A program made the position numbers and the translations under genes. Shown piece by piece: positions 10,153 through 21,139 of a stretch of 64,000 bases of DNA. Each line of letters begins with the position of its first letter. Within the stretch, counting starts at the first letter, position 1. The stretch covers positions 1 through 64,000 of the forward strand of contig JADJZB010000020.1 in the NCBI GenBank assembly GCA_016719485.1, written 5' to 3'. The notes under the pieces were generated by a model. It saw only the letters and a program-made list of their open reading frames with translations, made no database searches and was not told the DNA's origin. This stretch comes from Holophagales bacterium. Lineage in GTDB: Bacteria > Acidobacteriota > Thermoanaerobaculia > UBA5066.

Positions 10153-10908
10153 TCACGTCGTCAGGGCGGCGGCCGGAGCGGGGGAGGCCGGCGCGAACGC
10201 GGCGGGGGCGAAGGGGGCCGGGGCGAAGACGGTCTCCGGGGGCCCGTCTCCCTCGATCCGTCCGTCGCGGAGGCGGATGACGCGGCGGGTCCGGGCCGCG
10301 ACCTCCCGCTCGTGCGTCACGATGAGGAGGGTGACGCCGGTCGCGTTGATCTCCCGGAGGACCTCCATCACCTCGAGCGAGGTCTGGGAGTCGAGCGCGC
10401 CCGTCGGCTCGTCGGCGAGGATGACCTTCGGGTTCGAGATGAGGGCCCGCGCGATCGCGACGCGCTGCTGCTGCCCGCCCGAGAGCTCGCGGGGGAGGTG
10501 CTCCGCGCGGTCGGCCAGGCCGACCCGGTCGAGGTACTCCTCGGCGAGCTTGTTGCGCTTGCGCCTCGGGACCGCCTGGTAGTAGAGCGGGAGGGCGACG
10601 TTCTCGACGGCCGTCTTGAACGGGATCAGGTTGAACGACTGGAAGACGAAGCCGAGAAGGCTGGCCCGAAGGCCCGCGGCCTTCGTCTCGGACATCTGCC
10701 CGATCCGCTGCCCGTCGAGGTGGTAGTCCCCGTCGTCGTACCCGTCGAGGAGGCCGAGGACGTTGAGGAGGGTCGACTTCCCGGACCCGGATGCTCCCAT
10801 GATCGCGACCAGCTCGCCCGGGGCGATCGAGAGGTCGATCCCCTTGAGGACGTGGAGCTTGCTCGACCCCATGGGGTAGCTCTTGTTGAGCCGGGTGAGC
10901 CGGATCAT
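10153..10908 (-). CDS. ABC transporter ATPase (LolD/MacB type)
   Basis: Energising subunit of the exporter. Walker A GASGSGKST, Q-loop FVFQSFNLIPF, signature LSGGQQQR, Walker B VILADEPTGALDS and switch histidine VTHER are all present. ATG at 10908 (MIRLTRLNKSYPMG) gives the usual domain start; an upstream in-frame ATG at 10974 would add 22 unconserved residues. The last 30 residues are an unusual proline/alanine/phenylalanine tail (APAPFAPAAFAPASPAPAAA) not seen in typical members. First gene of a four-gene minus-strand operon. Confidence 0.92.
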   Translation of the reverse strand: MIRLTRLNKSYPMGSSKLHVLKGIDLSIAPGELVAIMGASGSGKSTLLNVLGLLDGYDDGDYHLDGQRIGQMSETKAAGLRASLLGFVFQSFNLIPFKTAVENVALPLYYQAVPRRKRNKLAEEYLDRVGLADRAEHLPRELSGGQQQRVAIARALISNPKVILADEPTGALDSQTSLEVMEVLREINATGVTLLIVTHEREVAARTRRVIRLRDGRIEGDGPPETVFAPAPFAPAAFAPASPAPAAALTT

Positions 10909-10991
10909 GGCGTCCAAAGGGCTTCCCGCCGGGGACGGCTCCTCCCGGAGCCCGAGTTCGACACCGCCACTCACCTCTCCTTGTACGGCGG

Positions 10992-11020
10992 GGCGGCCGG
11001 GAGTTCTCGCCCCGGCCGCC
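10992..11020 (-). terminator. candidate hairpin between P-type ATPase and exporter operon
   Basis: Ten-base-pair stem GGCGGCCGGG/CCCGGCCGCC with a nine-base loop, just past the 3' end of the copper ATPase gene. There is no T-run on the minus strand, so it is a weak intrinsic terminator at best. Confidence 0.35.
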
Positions 11021-11034
11021 TCGCCGGAGGCGCT

Positions 11035-13266
11035 TCAGAGCTCGAGCCTGCGGAGGCGGAGCGAGTTCACGATGACGGAGACCGAGCTGAGGCTCATGGC
11101 GGCCCCGGCGACCATCGGCGAGAGGAGAACGCCGAAGAACGGGTAGAGGAGGCCGGCCGCGAGAGGAACGCCGAGGAGGTTGTAGCCGAACGCCCACGCG
11201 AGGTTCTGGCGGATGTTGCGCATCGTGGCGCGGCCGAGGCGCCGCGCGCGGACGAGGCCCGCGAGGTCGCCGTTGAGGAGGGTGACGGCGGCGCTCTCGA
11301 TGGCGACGTCGGTCCCGGTGCCCATCGCGATGCCGACGTCGGCGCGGGCGAGGGCGGGGGCGTCGTTCACGCCGTCTCCGGCCATCGCGACGACCCGGCC
11401 TTCCGCGCGGAGCCGCTCGACGACGGCCCCCTTCTCCTCGGGGAGGACCTCGGCCTCGAACCGGGCGATCCCGAGCGATCTCGCCACGGCGGCGGCCGAG
11501 CGACGCGCGTCTCCCGTCAGGAGGACGATCTCGATGCCGTCGGCGCGAAGGGCCGCGAGAGCGGCCGGGGCCGAGGCCTTGATCGGATCGGCGACGGCGA
11601 CGAGACCCGCGGGCGGCCGTCGACGGCGACGGTGACGGCGGTCCGGCCCTCTTCCTGGTGGGCCGTCGCGAGGGCGGCGAGCGCCGTCGTCTCGACGCCC
11701 GCCTCCTCGAGGAATCGGAGGCTCCCGACGAGGACGTCGTGGCCCGAGACGCGGCCCGCGACGCCGCGGCCCGTGACGGACCGGAACTCCGAGACGAGGG
11801 GAAGCGGGCCCGCGCCCGCGGCGGCCACGATGGCCGCGCCGAGCGGGTGCTCGCTCGCGCGCTCGAGGGCGGCGGCGAGACGCACGACCTCGCCCTCGGT
11901 GAACGGCTCGACGGCCTCCACGGCCGCGACGGTGGGCCGCCCCTCGGTGAGCGTGCCGGTCTTGTCGATGACGAGGACGTCCACGGTGGCGAGACGCTCG
12001 AGGGCGTCGGCGTTCTTCACGAGGACGCCGGAGAGGGCGCCGCGCCCGGTCGCGACCATGATGGAGAGGGGCGTCGCGAGGCCGAGGGCGCACGGGCAGG
12101 CGATGATGACGACCGCGATCGCCGAGGCGAGGGCGTGGACGAATCGCGGCTCGGGCCCGAGGGCCATCCAGAGGGCGAAGGTCACGAACGACGCAACCAC
12201 GACCGCCGGGACGAACCAGGCCGAGACGCGGTCGGCGAGCTGCTGGATCGCGGCGCGGCTCCTCTGGGCCTCGGCGACGAGCCGGACGATCCGCGCGAGC
12301 GTCGTCCCCTCGCCGACCCGCTCGGCCGCCATGACGAAGCCGCCGGCGCCGTTCACGGTCCCGCCGGTGACGGCGCTCCCCGGGGCCTTCTCCACCGGGA
12401 TCGGCTCGCCCGTGATCATCGACTCGTCGACCCAGGAGGTCCCGTCCTCGATCGTCCCGTCCACCGGGACGCGCTCGCCGGGCCGCACGCGGAGGCGGTC
12501 GCCCGCCGCGACGTGCTCGACGGGAACGTCCACCTCGCGGCCGTCGCCTTCGATCCTTCGCGCCGTCTTCGGCGAGAGGTCGAGGAGGGCGCGGATGGCC
12601 GAGCTCGTCCGGCTCCGGGCCAAGCTCGAGGACCTGGCCGAGGAGGGCGAGCGCCGTGATGACGGCGGCCGCCTCGAAGTAGACGAGGGGCGCGCCGCCG
12701 TGCCCCCGGTAGACGTCGGGAACGAGATCGGGCCGGAGCGCGGCGACGGCGAGGGCCACCGCGCTGTAGAGCCACGCGGCCGCGACGCCGAGGCCGATGA
12801 GCGTGAACATGTTCGGGCTGCGGTTGACGAGGGAGGCCCACGCGCGCCGGAAGAAGGGCGCCCCGGCCCAGGCGACGACCGGCGTCGCGAGGAGGGCCTG
12901 GGCGAGCGTGAGGAGCCAGGGCGAGACGGCGTGCTGGAGCGGCTGGCCCGGGACCATGTCCGACATCGCGAGGAGGAGGACCGGCAGGCCGAGCGCGGTC
13001 GCGACCTTCAGCCTCCGCGTCATGTCGACGAGCTCGGGCGATTCGACGTCCGAGGTCGGCATCTCGGGCTCGAGCGCCATGCCGCAGACCGGGCAGTCGC
13101 CCGGGCCGTCGGAAACCACTTCGGGGTGCATCGGGCAGACCCAGCGGGAGGCCGCGACCCGTGGTGAAGAGGCCGGAGGGTTCCTCGGCGCGTGGGCGGA
13201 GTGGCAGCAGGAGTGCCGGTCGGGCGTGGCCGGCTCGGACTGGCGGGCGTGAGCGTGAGATGTCAT
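11035..13266 (-). CDS. heavy-metal (copper-type) P1B ATPase, two compensating frameshifts
   Basis: Exports Cu(I), or possibly Ag, across the inner membrane at the cost of ATP. The N-terminus is histidine/cysteine-rich (HSCCHSAH) followed by a metal-binding domain CPMHPEV...[10 protein letters not shown] (about 44-68). Then come membrane helices, the actuator motif [10 protein letters not shown], the channel motif [10 protein letters not shown] that is characteristic of copper pumps, the phosphorylation site DKTGTLTEG, the ASEHPLG nucleotide-binding motif, TGD and [10 protein letters not shown]. The middle part (about 11606 to 12620) is read in a different frame from both ends; a lost base near 11606 at a run of C and a change near 12620 offset each other. 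All catalytic motifs survive, so sequencing error is likely. It faces the ECF sigma factor gene divergently across 92 bases. Confidence 0.9.
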   Translation of the reverse strand: MTSHAHARQSEPATPDRHSCCHSAHAPRNPPASSPRVAASRWVCPMHPEVVSDGPGDCPVCGMALEPEMPTSDVESPELVDMTRRLKVATALGLPVLLLAMSDMVPGQPLQHAVSPWLLTLAQALLATPVVAWAGAPFFRRAWASLVNRSPNMFTLIGLGVAAAWLYSAVALAVAALRPDLVPDVYRGHGGAPLVYFEAAAVITALALLGQVLELGPEPDELGHPRPPRPLAEDGAKDRRRRPRGGRSRRARRGGRPPPRAARRARPGGRDDRGRDLLGRRVDDHGRADPGGEGPGERRHRRDRERRRRLRHGGRAGRRGDDARADRPARRRGPEEPRRDPAARRPRLGLVRPGGRGCVVRDLRPLDGPRARAAIRPRPRLGDRGRHHRLPVRPRPRDAPLHHGRDRARRPLRRPREERRRPRASRHRGRPRHRQDRHAHRGAAHRRGRGGRRAVHRGRGRASRRRPRARERAPARRGHRGRRGRGPASPRLGVPVRHGPRRRGPRLGPRRPRREPPIPRGGGRRDDGARRPRDGPPGRGPDRRHRRRRRPPAGLVAVADPIKASAPAALAALRADGIEIVLLTGDARRSAAAVARSLGIARFEAEVLPEEKGAVVERLRAEGRVVAMAGDGVNDAPALARADVGIAMGTGTDVAIESAAVTLLNGDLAGLVRARRLGRATMRNIRQNLAWAFGYNLLGVPLAAGLLYPFFGVLLSPMVAGAAMSLSSVSVIVNSLRLRRLEL

Positions 13267-13357
13267 GGCGTCTCCTCTCTCTCGGACGGGAGACGCGGCC
13301 CTCGGGAGTTCCTTACACCTCGACCGTCGCCGTCACGGTCCTTGGCAGAATGCGCGG
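13267..13357. promoter_or_regulatory. divergent promoter region between copper ATPase and ECF sigma factor
   Basis: Only 91 bases separate the two starts, so both promoters must lie here or inside the genes. On the minus strand TGTAAGGAACTCC (13317 down to 13305) sits about 40 bases before the ATPase start, a position suited to an ECF -35 element (GGAAC-like core). No sigma-70 consensus is visible. The assignment is inferred. Confidence 0.4.
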
Positions 13358-13909
13358 GTGACCCGCCCCGACCCGGTCGTCGCCCTCGCGGAGGAGTACC
13401 CGCGCTTCCTCGCCTTCCTCGCGAAGCGGACGGGGGACCGGGCCGTGGCCGAGGAGATCCTCCAGGAGGCCTTCGCGCGGGCCGTGACGAAGGCTCACGG
13501 CCTGCGCGAGGACTCCTCCGCCGTCGCCTGGTTCTACCAGGTCCTCCGCAACGCCCTCGTCGACCACCATCGGCGCAGCGCCTCCGAGGGGCGGGCGATG
13601 GCGCCGTTCGCGGCGGAGCAGGAGGGGGAGGCGAGGGACGAGGAGCTGGCACGGGAGGTCTGCCGCTGCGTCGGCCGGATCGCCGTAGACCTGAAGCCCG
13701 AGTACGCCGAGGCCCTGCGTGGCGTCGAGGTGGAGGGGCTGTCCCTGAAAGACTTCGCCGAGAAGGCCGGGATCACGCCGAACAACGCCGCGGTCCGCGT
13801 CCACCGCGCCCGCGAGGCGCTCCGGAAGAGGCTCGTCTCGACCTGCTCGTCCTGCGCGGCGAAGGGCTGCACCGACTGCACGTGCGGCCCGCACGGTCCC
13901 GGAGACTGA
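13358..13909 (+). CDS. CorE-like ECF RNA polymerase sigma factor with C-terminal cysteine-rich tail
   Basis: Sigma-70-family factor of 183 residues. Region 2 (AEEILQEAFARAVTKAHG, then DDxx-like NALVDHHRR) binds the -10 element, and region 4 (LSLKDFAEKAGITPNNAAVRVHRAREALRKRL) contains the helix-turn-helix for the -35 element. After region 4 it carries CSSCAAKGCTDCTCGPHG: five cysteines and a histidine. Such a tail is known from Myxococcus CorE, where copper bound to the cysteine domain switches the factor on without an anti-sigma protein. Here too no anti-sigma gene is adjacent, and the divergent neighbour is a copper-type ATPase. The GTG at 13358 is chosen because the longer reading from 13265 runs through the shared promoter. 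Confidence 0.88.
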   Translation: MTRPDPVVALAEEYPRFLAFLAKRTGDRAVAEEILQEAFARAVTKAHGLREDSSAVAWFYQVLRNALVDHHRRSASEGRAMAPFAAEQEGEARDEELAREVCRCVGRIAVDLKPEYAEALRGVEVEGLSLKDFAEKAGITPNNAAVRVHRAREALRKRLVSTCSSCAAKGCTDCTCGPHGPGD

Positions 13910-13925
13910 AATCCGGCACCGGGAG

Positions 13926-13949
13926 CCGAAGCGCGTAAACGCGTTTCGG
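13926..13949. terminator. hairpin downstream of the sigma factor gene
   Basis: Ten-base-pair stem CCGAAGCGCG/CGCGTTTCGG (one G-T pair) with loop TAAA, 17 bases after the sigma stop. It may end the sigma transcript, though it lacks a T-run. Its centre CGCGTAAACGCG (13932-13943) is repeated upstream of fadL, so it may instead be a protein-binding site for the ligase gene. Confidence 0.45.
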
Positions 13950-13967
13950 GTCCGGGCGCGCTCGCCC

Positions 13968-13973
13968 TATCAT
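13968..13973 (+). promoter_or_regulatory. candidate -10 element of the acyl-CoA synthetase gene
   Basis: TATCAT matches the sigma-70 -10 consensus at five of six bases and lies 55 bases before the ATG. The hexamer 17 bases upstream (TTCGGG) is a poor -35, which would fit a promoter needing an activator bound at the adjacent CGCGTAAACGCG site. Confidence 0.35.
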
Positions 13974-14027
13974 CCCCGGATCCATCGGAGGAACGGTCCC
14001 GTGCGCGGCGCGGGGGAGGAGGCGACG

Positions 14028-15920
14028 ATGAGCGCGGAGAAGCCGGATGCCCCCACAGGGGCGAAGCTCGATCTGAGCGAGTCGCAGCAGGCGGCGATCT
14101 CGAGGCTCGCGACGGACTCGAACGTCATTGCGCCCCCGATCTGGCTCGCGCGGCAGGCGCACATGGGAAACGACGCCGTCGAGAGGGCGCACGCGGCGGC
14201 CGAGCCGGCGGCGTTCTGGGAGGAAAAGTCGAAGCTCGTCGACTGGATCGAGCCTTTCACCGAGGTCTTCCGGTTCGACCTGCCGAAGCACGAGTGGTTC
14301 CTCGGCGGGAAGCTGAACGCCTCCGCGAACTGCATCGACAGGCACGTGTACGGAGACCGGCGGAACAAGGCGGCCCTCATCTGGGTCGGCGAGGACGGCG
14401 AGGAGCACACCTACACCTACAGCCGCCTCTACCGCGAGGTGAACCGCTTCGCCAACGCGCTCAAGCGCCTCGGCGTGGGCCGGTTCGACCGCGTCATCAT
14501 CTACATGCCGCTCGTCCCCGAGGGCATCATCACGATGCTCGCCTGCGCCCGGATCGGCGCGATCCACTCCGTCGTCTTCGCCGGAATGGGGACGCAGGCG
14601 CTGAGGTCGAGGATCGTCGACTGCCAGGCGAAGGCGATCGTCTGCTCCGACTTCACCTTCCGGCGCGGCAAGAAGATCTCCCTGAAGCCCACGATCGACG
14701 AGGCGGTATTCGAGAGCGAGCGCGAGCACGACTTCTACGACATCCAGAACGCGAACGAGATCCACTGCCCGCCGGAGCCGATGGACGCCGAGGACCCGCT
14801 CTTCATCCTCTACACGTCCGGGACGACGGGGAAGCCGAAGGGGGTCGTCCACACCACGGGCGGCTACATGGTCGGCGTCACCTGGCTCTCGAAGGCCTTC
14901 TACCAGATCGGCGAGCGCGACATCTACTGGTCGACGTCGGACATCGGCTGGATCGTCGGCCACTCCTTCATCGTCTACGGGCCGCTCTCCGTCGGCGCGA
15001 CCGTCTTCTGCCGGGAAGGTGTGCCCGACTGGCCGAACCCCGAGGTGACCTGGGAGCTGTGCGAGCGCTTCGGCGTGAACCTCCTCTTCACCGCGCCGAC
15101 GGCCGTGAGGATGTGGATGAGCCACGGCCCCGAGGCGCCCGCCAAGTACGACCTCTCGCGCCTGCGCCTGATCGCCTGCGCGGGCGAGCCGCTCAACCCC
15201 GAGGCGCACCTCTGGAGCCAGAAGCACCTCGTGGGGCAGTCGAAGGGGATGGTCGTCGACAACTTCTGGCAGACGGAGATCGCCGCCCCCGTCCTCGGGA
15301 CGCTCCCGACGTTCGAGGCGCGGCCGGGGAAGGTCGGGAAGCCGATCCCGGGCGTGGACGCGGCGATCGTCGACGCGCAGGGAAACCAGCTCCCGGACGG
15401 CCAGGGAGGGCTCCTCGTCCTGCGCAAGCCGGTCCCCTACATGCTCCGGACCGTCTGGGGCGACTACGCCCGGTACGAGAAGTACTGGCAGCAGATCCCC
15501 GGCTTCTACGCGGCGGGCGACATCGCCGTGCGGGACCAGGACGGCTGGTTCGCCGTCCTGGGCCGCGCCGACGACGTCCTGAACGTCGCGGGGCACCGCA
15601 TCGGCACGGCCGACGTCGAGGGCTCGCTCCTCCGCCACCCGGCCGTTGCCGAGAGCGCGGTCGTCGGCCTTCCCGACCCCCTGAAGGGCGAGCGGATCAA
15701 GGCCTTCGTCGTCCTGAAGGCGGGAGTCGAGACCGGGCCCGGCCTCATCGCGTCGCTGAAGGACCACGTCCGCCAGGACCTCGGACCGATCGCGCAGCCG
15801 TCGGAGATCGAGATCCGGACGACGCTCCCGAAGACGCGTTCGGGGAAGATCGTGAGGCGCTACCTGAAGGCCGTGGAGATGGGAGAGGACCCGGGCGACC
15901 TCTCGACGCTGGCGGATTGA
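14028..15920 (+). CDS. acetyl-/propionyl-CoA synthetase-like AMP-forming ligase
   Basis: Adenylate-forming enzyme of about 630 residues that activates a short carboxylic acid to its CoA thioester via an acyl-AMP. ACS N-terminal domain with NCIDRHV, P-loop YTSGTTGKPKGVVHTTGGY, the ACS block STSDIGWIVGHSFIVYGPL, DNFWQTE carrying the tryptophan that limits the acid pocket in Acs, the hinge region GRADDVLNVAGHRIG, and the C-terminal lysine motif LPKTRSGKIVRR that Pat-type acetyltransferases modify. The substitution of the usual TETGG by TEIAAP means propionate or another small acid is possible. ATG 14028 with GGGGGAGGAGG is preferred; a GTG at 14001 with GGAGGAAC is an alternative. Confidence 0.88.
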   Translation: MSAEKPDAPTGAKLDLSESQQAAISRLATDSNVIAPPIWLARQAHMGNDAVERAHAAAEPAAFWEEKSKLVDWIEPFTEVFRFDLPKHEWFLGGKLNASANCIDRHVYGDRRNKAALIWVGEDGEEHTYTYSRLYREVNRFANALKRLGVGRFDRVIIYMPLVPEGIITMLACARIGAIHSVVFAGMGTQALRSRIVDCQAKAIVCSDFTFRRGKKISLKPTIDEAVFESEREHDFYDIQNANEIHCPPEPMDAEDPLFILYTSGTTGKPKGVVHTTGGYMVGVTWLSKAFYQIGERDIYWSTSDIGWIVGHSFIVYGPLSVGATVFCREGVPDWPNPEVTWELCERFGVNLLFTAPTAVRMWMSHGPEAPAKYDLSRLRLIACAGEPLNPEAHLWSQKHLVGQSKGMVVDNFWQTEIAAPVLGTLPTFEARPGKVGKPIPGVDAAIVDAQGNQLPDGQGGLLVLRKPVPYMLRTVWGDYARYEKYWQQIPGFYAAGDIAVRDQDGWFAVLGRADDVLNVAGHRIGTADVEGSLLRHPAVAESAVVGLPDPLKGERIKAFVVLKAGVETGPGLIASLKDHVRQDLGPIAQPSEIEIRTTLPKTRSGKIVRRYLKAVEMGEDPGDLSTLAD

Positions 15921-15963
15921 TCGTGAAAGGGCGTCGCTGCGTCCCCGTCAGGGAGGCCCTCCC

Positions 15964-16452
15964 GTGAGCGAGGCCGTGAAGTCGCTGCTCGACCGGCTCG
16001 GTACGCTCGTTCCGGGCTACGCGGGATATGCCGACCGGGAGAAGAGGCGGGAGAGCGACCAGGCTCTCCGGCTCGCCGTCGCCGGAAGGCTCGGTCTCGC
16101 GCGGGCCGCGCTCGACCGCCGGACGGCCGTGTGCGCCCGGACCGGACGCTTCGACGTCCTCGATCCGCTGGACGCGCTTTCCCGCCGGGTGGCGGCGCTC
16201 GCCGACGGCGTCCGGCACGCCCCCGCGGGCTACGCGGCGCTCTTCGACGCCGCGTCGGTGGACGCCGCGGACCTGGATCGCCTGTACGCCTTCGACCTCC
16301 AGGTCCGGGACGCGTGCGAGAGGGTCGTCGAGGAGTCGGAGCGCCTTCCGGCCGCCGTCGACCTCGCGGCCCTCGACCGCGCGAGCGCCGTCGTGTCGGA
16401 GGCCGAGTCGGCCCTTCAACGCCGCGCCGAGGCCCTGCGGGAGGTGAAGTGA
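15964..16452 (+). CDS. helical protein of unknown function, first gene of SPFH cluster
   Basis: 162 residues from a GTG start preceded by GGGAGG. The N-terminal motif LVPGYAGYADREKRRESDQALR is followed by alanine/leucine/arginine-rich helices likely to form coiled coils, with no signal peptide or membrane segment. Its stop overlaps the ATG of the SPFH gene (TGATG), so the two are translationally coupled. Family name not recognised; position suggests an accessory of the SPFH protein. Confidence 0.75.
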   Translation: MSEAVKSLLDRLGTLVPGYAGYADREKRRESDQALRLAVAGRLGLARAALDRRTAVCARTGRFDVLDPLDALSRRVAALADGVRHAPAGYAALFDAASVDAADLDRLYAFDLQVRDACERVVEESERLPAAVDLAALDRASAVVSEAESALQRRAEALREVK

Positions 16453-17528
16453 TGCCCGACCTCGCCGACATCCTCGAGCTCGTCGACGCGACGGGCGACA
16501 TCCTCGCCGCCCGCGTGCCGGCAGAGGGCCCGGCCGTCATCCGCTGGGGCTCGCAGCTGGTCGTCCGCGAGGGGCAGTGCGCCCTCTTCCTGCGCGACGG
16601 CCGCGCCATGGCCCTCTTCGAGCCGGGGCGGCACGTCCTGACGACGCAGACCGTGGCCGGCCTGACGGGCTTCGTGGCGGGACTCGCCTTCGACGGCGCG
16701 TCGCCGTTCCGCGCCGAGGTCGTCTTCGTCGGGCGACAGCTCTTCCGCGACCTGCGCTGGGGAACGCCGGAGCCGGTCTACATTCCCGACCCCGTCCTCC
16801 TCCAGATCCCGGTCCGCGCGAACGGACGCTTCGCGATCCGCGTCTCGGACCCGACGGTCTTCGTCCCGAAAGTCGTCGGTAGCCGGCCCGTCTTCCGGCA
16901 GCGCGACCTCGAGGAGTTCCTGCGGGCGCAGTACCTCGTCTCGGCCCTCACCGACGCGCTCGCGTCCCTCGGCAGGCCCTTCGTCGAGCTGCCGCGCTTC
17001 ACGCGAGAGCTGGGAACGGGTGTACGGGCGATCCTCGGGCCCGAGTTCGCCGCGCTCGGCCTCGAGCTGACCGACCTCTCGGTGAACTCGGTGACGACGA
17101 CGGAGGAAATCCAGGCGACGCTGAACGGAAACGCGAAGATCGCCTCGGAGGCGTTCGCGAAGGCGAAGGGAACGCAGTACGACCTCGAGGCCCGCGCGGC
17201 GGGGGCGACGGCCCTGAAGCAGGCGGGGACGAGCTACCGCGAGGTGGGGACGACCGACGCGCTCGGGGAGCTCGCGTCGAACGTGGGCGCGGCGGGCGGC
17301 GGGGGCTCGGCGCTCGACGCGGGCGTCTCGCTCGGCGCCGCGATGCTCGTCCCGCAGATGATGCAGGGGATGCTCCGGCCCGACGCCGCGGCGCCGGGGG
17401 GCGCGCCGGCCGCCGCGGACGTCGACCCGGTCGTCCGGCTGAAGCAGCTCAAGGAGCTCCTCGACGCCGGGGCCCTCACGCAGGAGGAGTACGAGGCCAA
17501 GAAAGCCGAGTGGCTGAAGCGGCTGTGA
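16452..17528 (+). CDS. SPFH-domain protein with C-terminal SHOCT motif (YdjI-like)
   Basis: 358 residues. The N-terminal two-thirds is an SPFH/band-7 domain of the so-called virion-core type related to Bacillus YdjI: WGSQLVVREGQCALFLRDG, LFEPGRHVLTTQ, then a helical part with NGNAKIASEAFAKAKGTQYD. A glycine/alanine-rich linker leads to a C-terminal SHOCT helix pair, RLKQLKELLDAGALTQEEYEAKKAEWL. Such proteins form membrane-associated oligomeric scaffolds. The start is fixed by the TGATG overlap with the upstream gene, and the stop overlaps the downstream GTG. The gene order resembles the ydjGHI envelope-stress locus of Bacillus. Confidence 0.9.
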   Translation: MPDLADILELVDATGDILAARVPAEGPAVIRWGSQLVVREGQCALFLRDGRAMALFEPGRHVLTTQTVAGLTGFVAGLAFDGASPFRAEVVFVGRQLFRDLRWGTPEPVYIPDPVLLQIPVRANGRFAIRVSDPTVFVPKVVGSRPVFRQRDLEEFLRAQYLVSALTDALASLGRPFVELPRFTRELGTGVRAILGPEFAALGLELTDLSVNSVTTTEEIQATLNGNAKIASEAFAKAKGTQYDLEARAAGATALKQAGTSYREVGTTDALGELASNVGAAGGGGSALDAGVSLGAAMLVPQMMQGMLRPDAAAPGGAPAAADVDPVVRLKQLKELLDAGALTQEEYEAKKAEWLKRL

Positions 17529-18963
17529 GCGCGGAGCTGCCGCGCGTCCTCTTCCGGACGCGGCGCGGTCTCTGCCCCGCGTGCGGCACGCCCCTCGAGC
17601 TGGACGACGACGTTCCCGAGGTGACGTGCCGTTTCTGCGGCTCGCTCGCCGTTCTCGAGAGACGCCTGAGGAAGGTGGAGCCGGAGGTGGAAGGGGCGCC
17701 GCTGCGCCTCTACCTCGACGCGGCCGCCGCGGAGGCCGGCGGGACATCGGCCTCGGTCCCGTGGGTCCGCTCGAAGGGCTACCGGCAGAGCACCGTCGAG
17801 CGGACGCTCTGCCCCGGCTGCGGCGACACACTCGAATGGAAACACGACGCCGAGCGGGTCGACTGCCCGTCGTGCGGATCCGACTGCCGGCTCGAGAGGC
17901 GCCTCTGGGCTCCGCTCCCCGACCCGGCACGGGCGATCCCTCGCCGTCGAAGCCCGGACGAGCAGCCGGGTCCCGAAGAGGCCGACGACGACCCTCGGAC
18001 GGAGCAGCTCGTCTTCCGCGTCGTGAACGAGGCGGACCTCCACCGGCGTGTCGCGCTCGCGCTCCGGTTCGAAGAATGGATCTTCGTGAACTCCACGGCC
18101 GCGCGCCTGCTGCCGTCTCTTCTGCGCGTCGCGTGCGACGCAGCGCCGGTTCTCCAGGTCCCGATCGCCGACTTCATCGGAAAGCTCCTCTGCGAGGGCG
18201 CGCAGAGCTGCGCAACGCGACGCTGCGGGCCATCGAGCCGTTCGTCTTCGAGCGGGCGGTCCCGCCGACGCTCGTCTTCGCCCTCGGGCTGGGCGACGGC
18301 ACCGGGCTGAAGATGCTCCTCGACGCGGCCGAGCTGGCCCACCGCCGCGGCGACGACGACACGGCGACGACCGCCCTGCTGGCCGTGAACTGGATCTTCC
18401 AGCGTAACTTCCCTCACCACGGGGTGATGGGGGAGATCCTCCTCCACCGGATGCTCTATCTCAGCGGGCCGGCGCTCGCGTTCGCGCTCCTCCTCGCGCG
18501 GAGGAAGGTGACCGGAACGGGCTTCCACTACCCGGCCGAGACGCTCCTCGCGTTCATCGACGAGGCGGCCGTCGAACGGCCGGAGCTCGTCCCCGAGCTG
18601 GCCCGGTGTTTCTACGTCGGACTTCCGAAGGACGAGGCGGAGTGCCGGCAGCGGTTGGCCTTCTTCGCCACGCTCCGGACCAGGGAGTCCCGCGCAGCGG
18701 CGCTGCGCGAGTTTCTCCTTCCGCCGGAGGACGGGCCGGAGGAGCTTCGCCGCGCTCTCGACGCGCTCGTCCCCGAGAGCGGTGGCTCGTTCTTGCCCGG
18801 GGCCCAGGAGTCACCGCTGTCGCCGGAGCTCCAGGCGCTCCTCGATCGCTGGGACGACGACCTGCGGCGCGCCGTCGGCGCCGTCGACGAAGCGCGCGCG
18901 GCTTTCCGCGGGTTTCGGGAGTCGATCGCAGGACTCGACGTTCCGCTCTTCGACGAGGGCTGA
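17525..18963 (+). CDS. double zinc-ribbon protein, one frameshift
   Basis: Starts GTG overlapping the SPFH stop (GTGA). Two zinc ribbons, CPACGTPLELDDD...CRFCG (about 18-42) and CPGCGDTLEWKHD...CPSCGSDC (about 98-122), precede a long all-helical region of about 350 residues with repeats of leucine-rich helices. Near 18200, after IGKLLCEGA, the frame shifts by one lost base and continues as LRNATLRAIEPFVF to the stop. The helical part looks like an armadillo/HEAT-type solenoid, judged only from helix periodicity. Zinc-ribbon proteins accompany YdjI-type SPFH proteins in other genomes, suggesting a cytoplasmic partner. Confidence 0.75.
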
Positions 18964-18975
18964 GACTCAAACGAA

Positions 18976-18999
18976 AGCGCCCGGCTTTCGCCGGGCGCT
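18976..18999 (-). terminator. intrinsic terminator between zinc-ribbon gene and S9 peptidase
   Basis: Nine-base-pair stem AGCGCCCGG/CCGGGCGCT with a six-base loop. On the minus strand it is followed by TTCGTTTGAG, so it best terminates the S9 peptidase transcript; it may work in both directions for the convergent gene pair. Confidence 0.65.
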
Positions 19000-19054
19000 C
19001 GAAGGAAGGCCGTTCAGGCTCCGGGCCGCGCGTGCCGGCCCGTGCCTCGGCGGT

Positions 19055-21130
<2,076 letters not shown>

Positions 21131-21139
21131 TTCCGAATC

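Noticed and set aside
9388..13167. 1259-codon plus-strand frame opposite the exporter and copper ATPase
   Set aside because: Low-complexity Asp/Glu/Arg/Gly sequence antisense to recognised genes.
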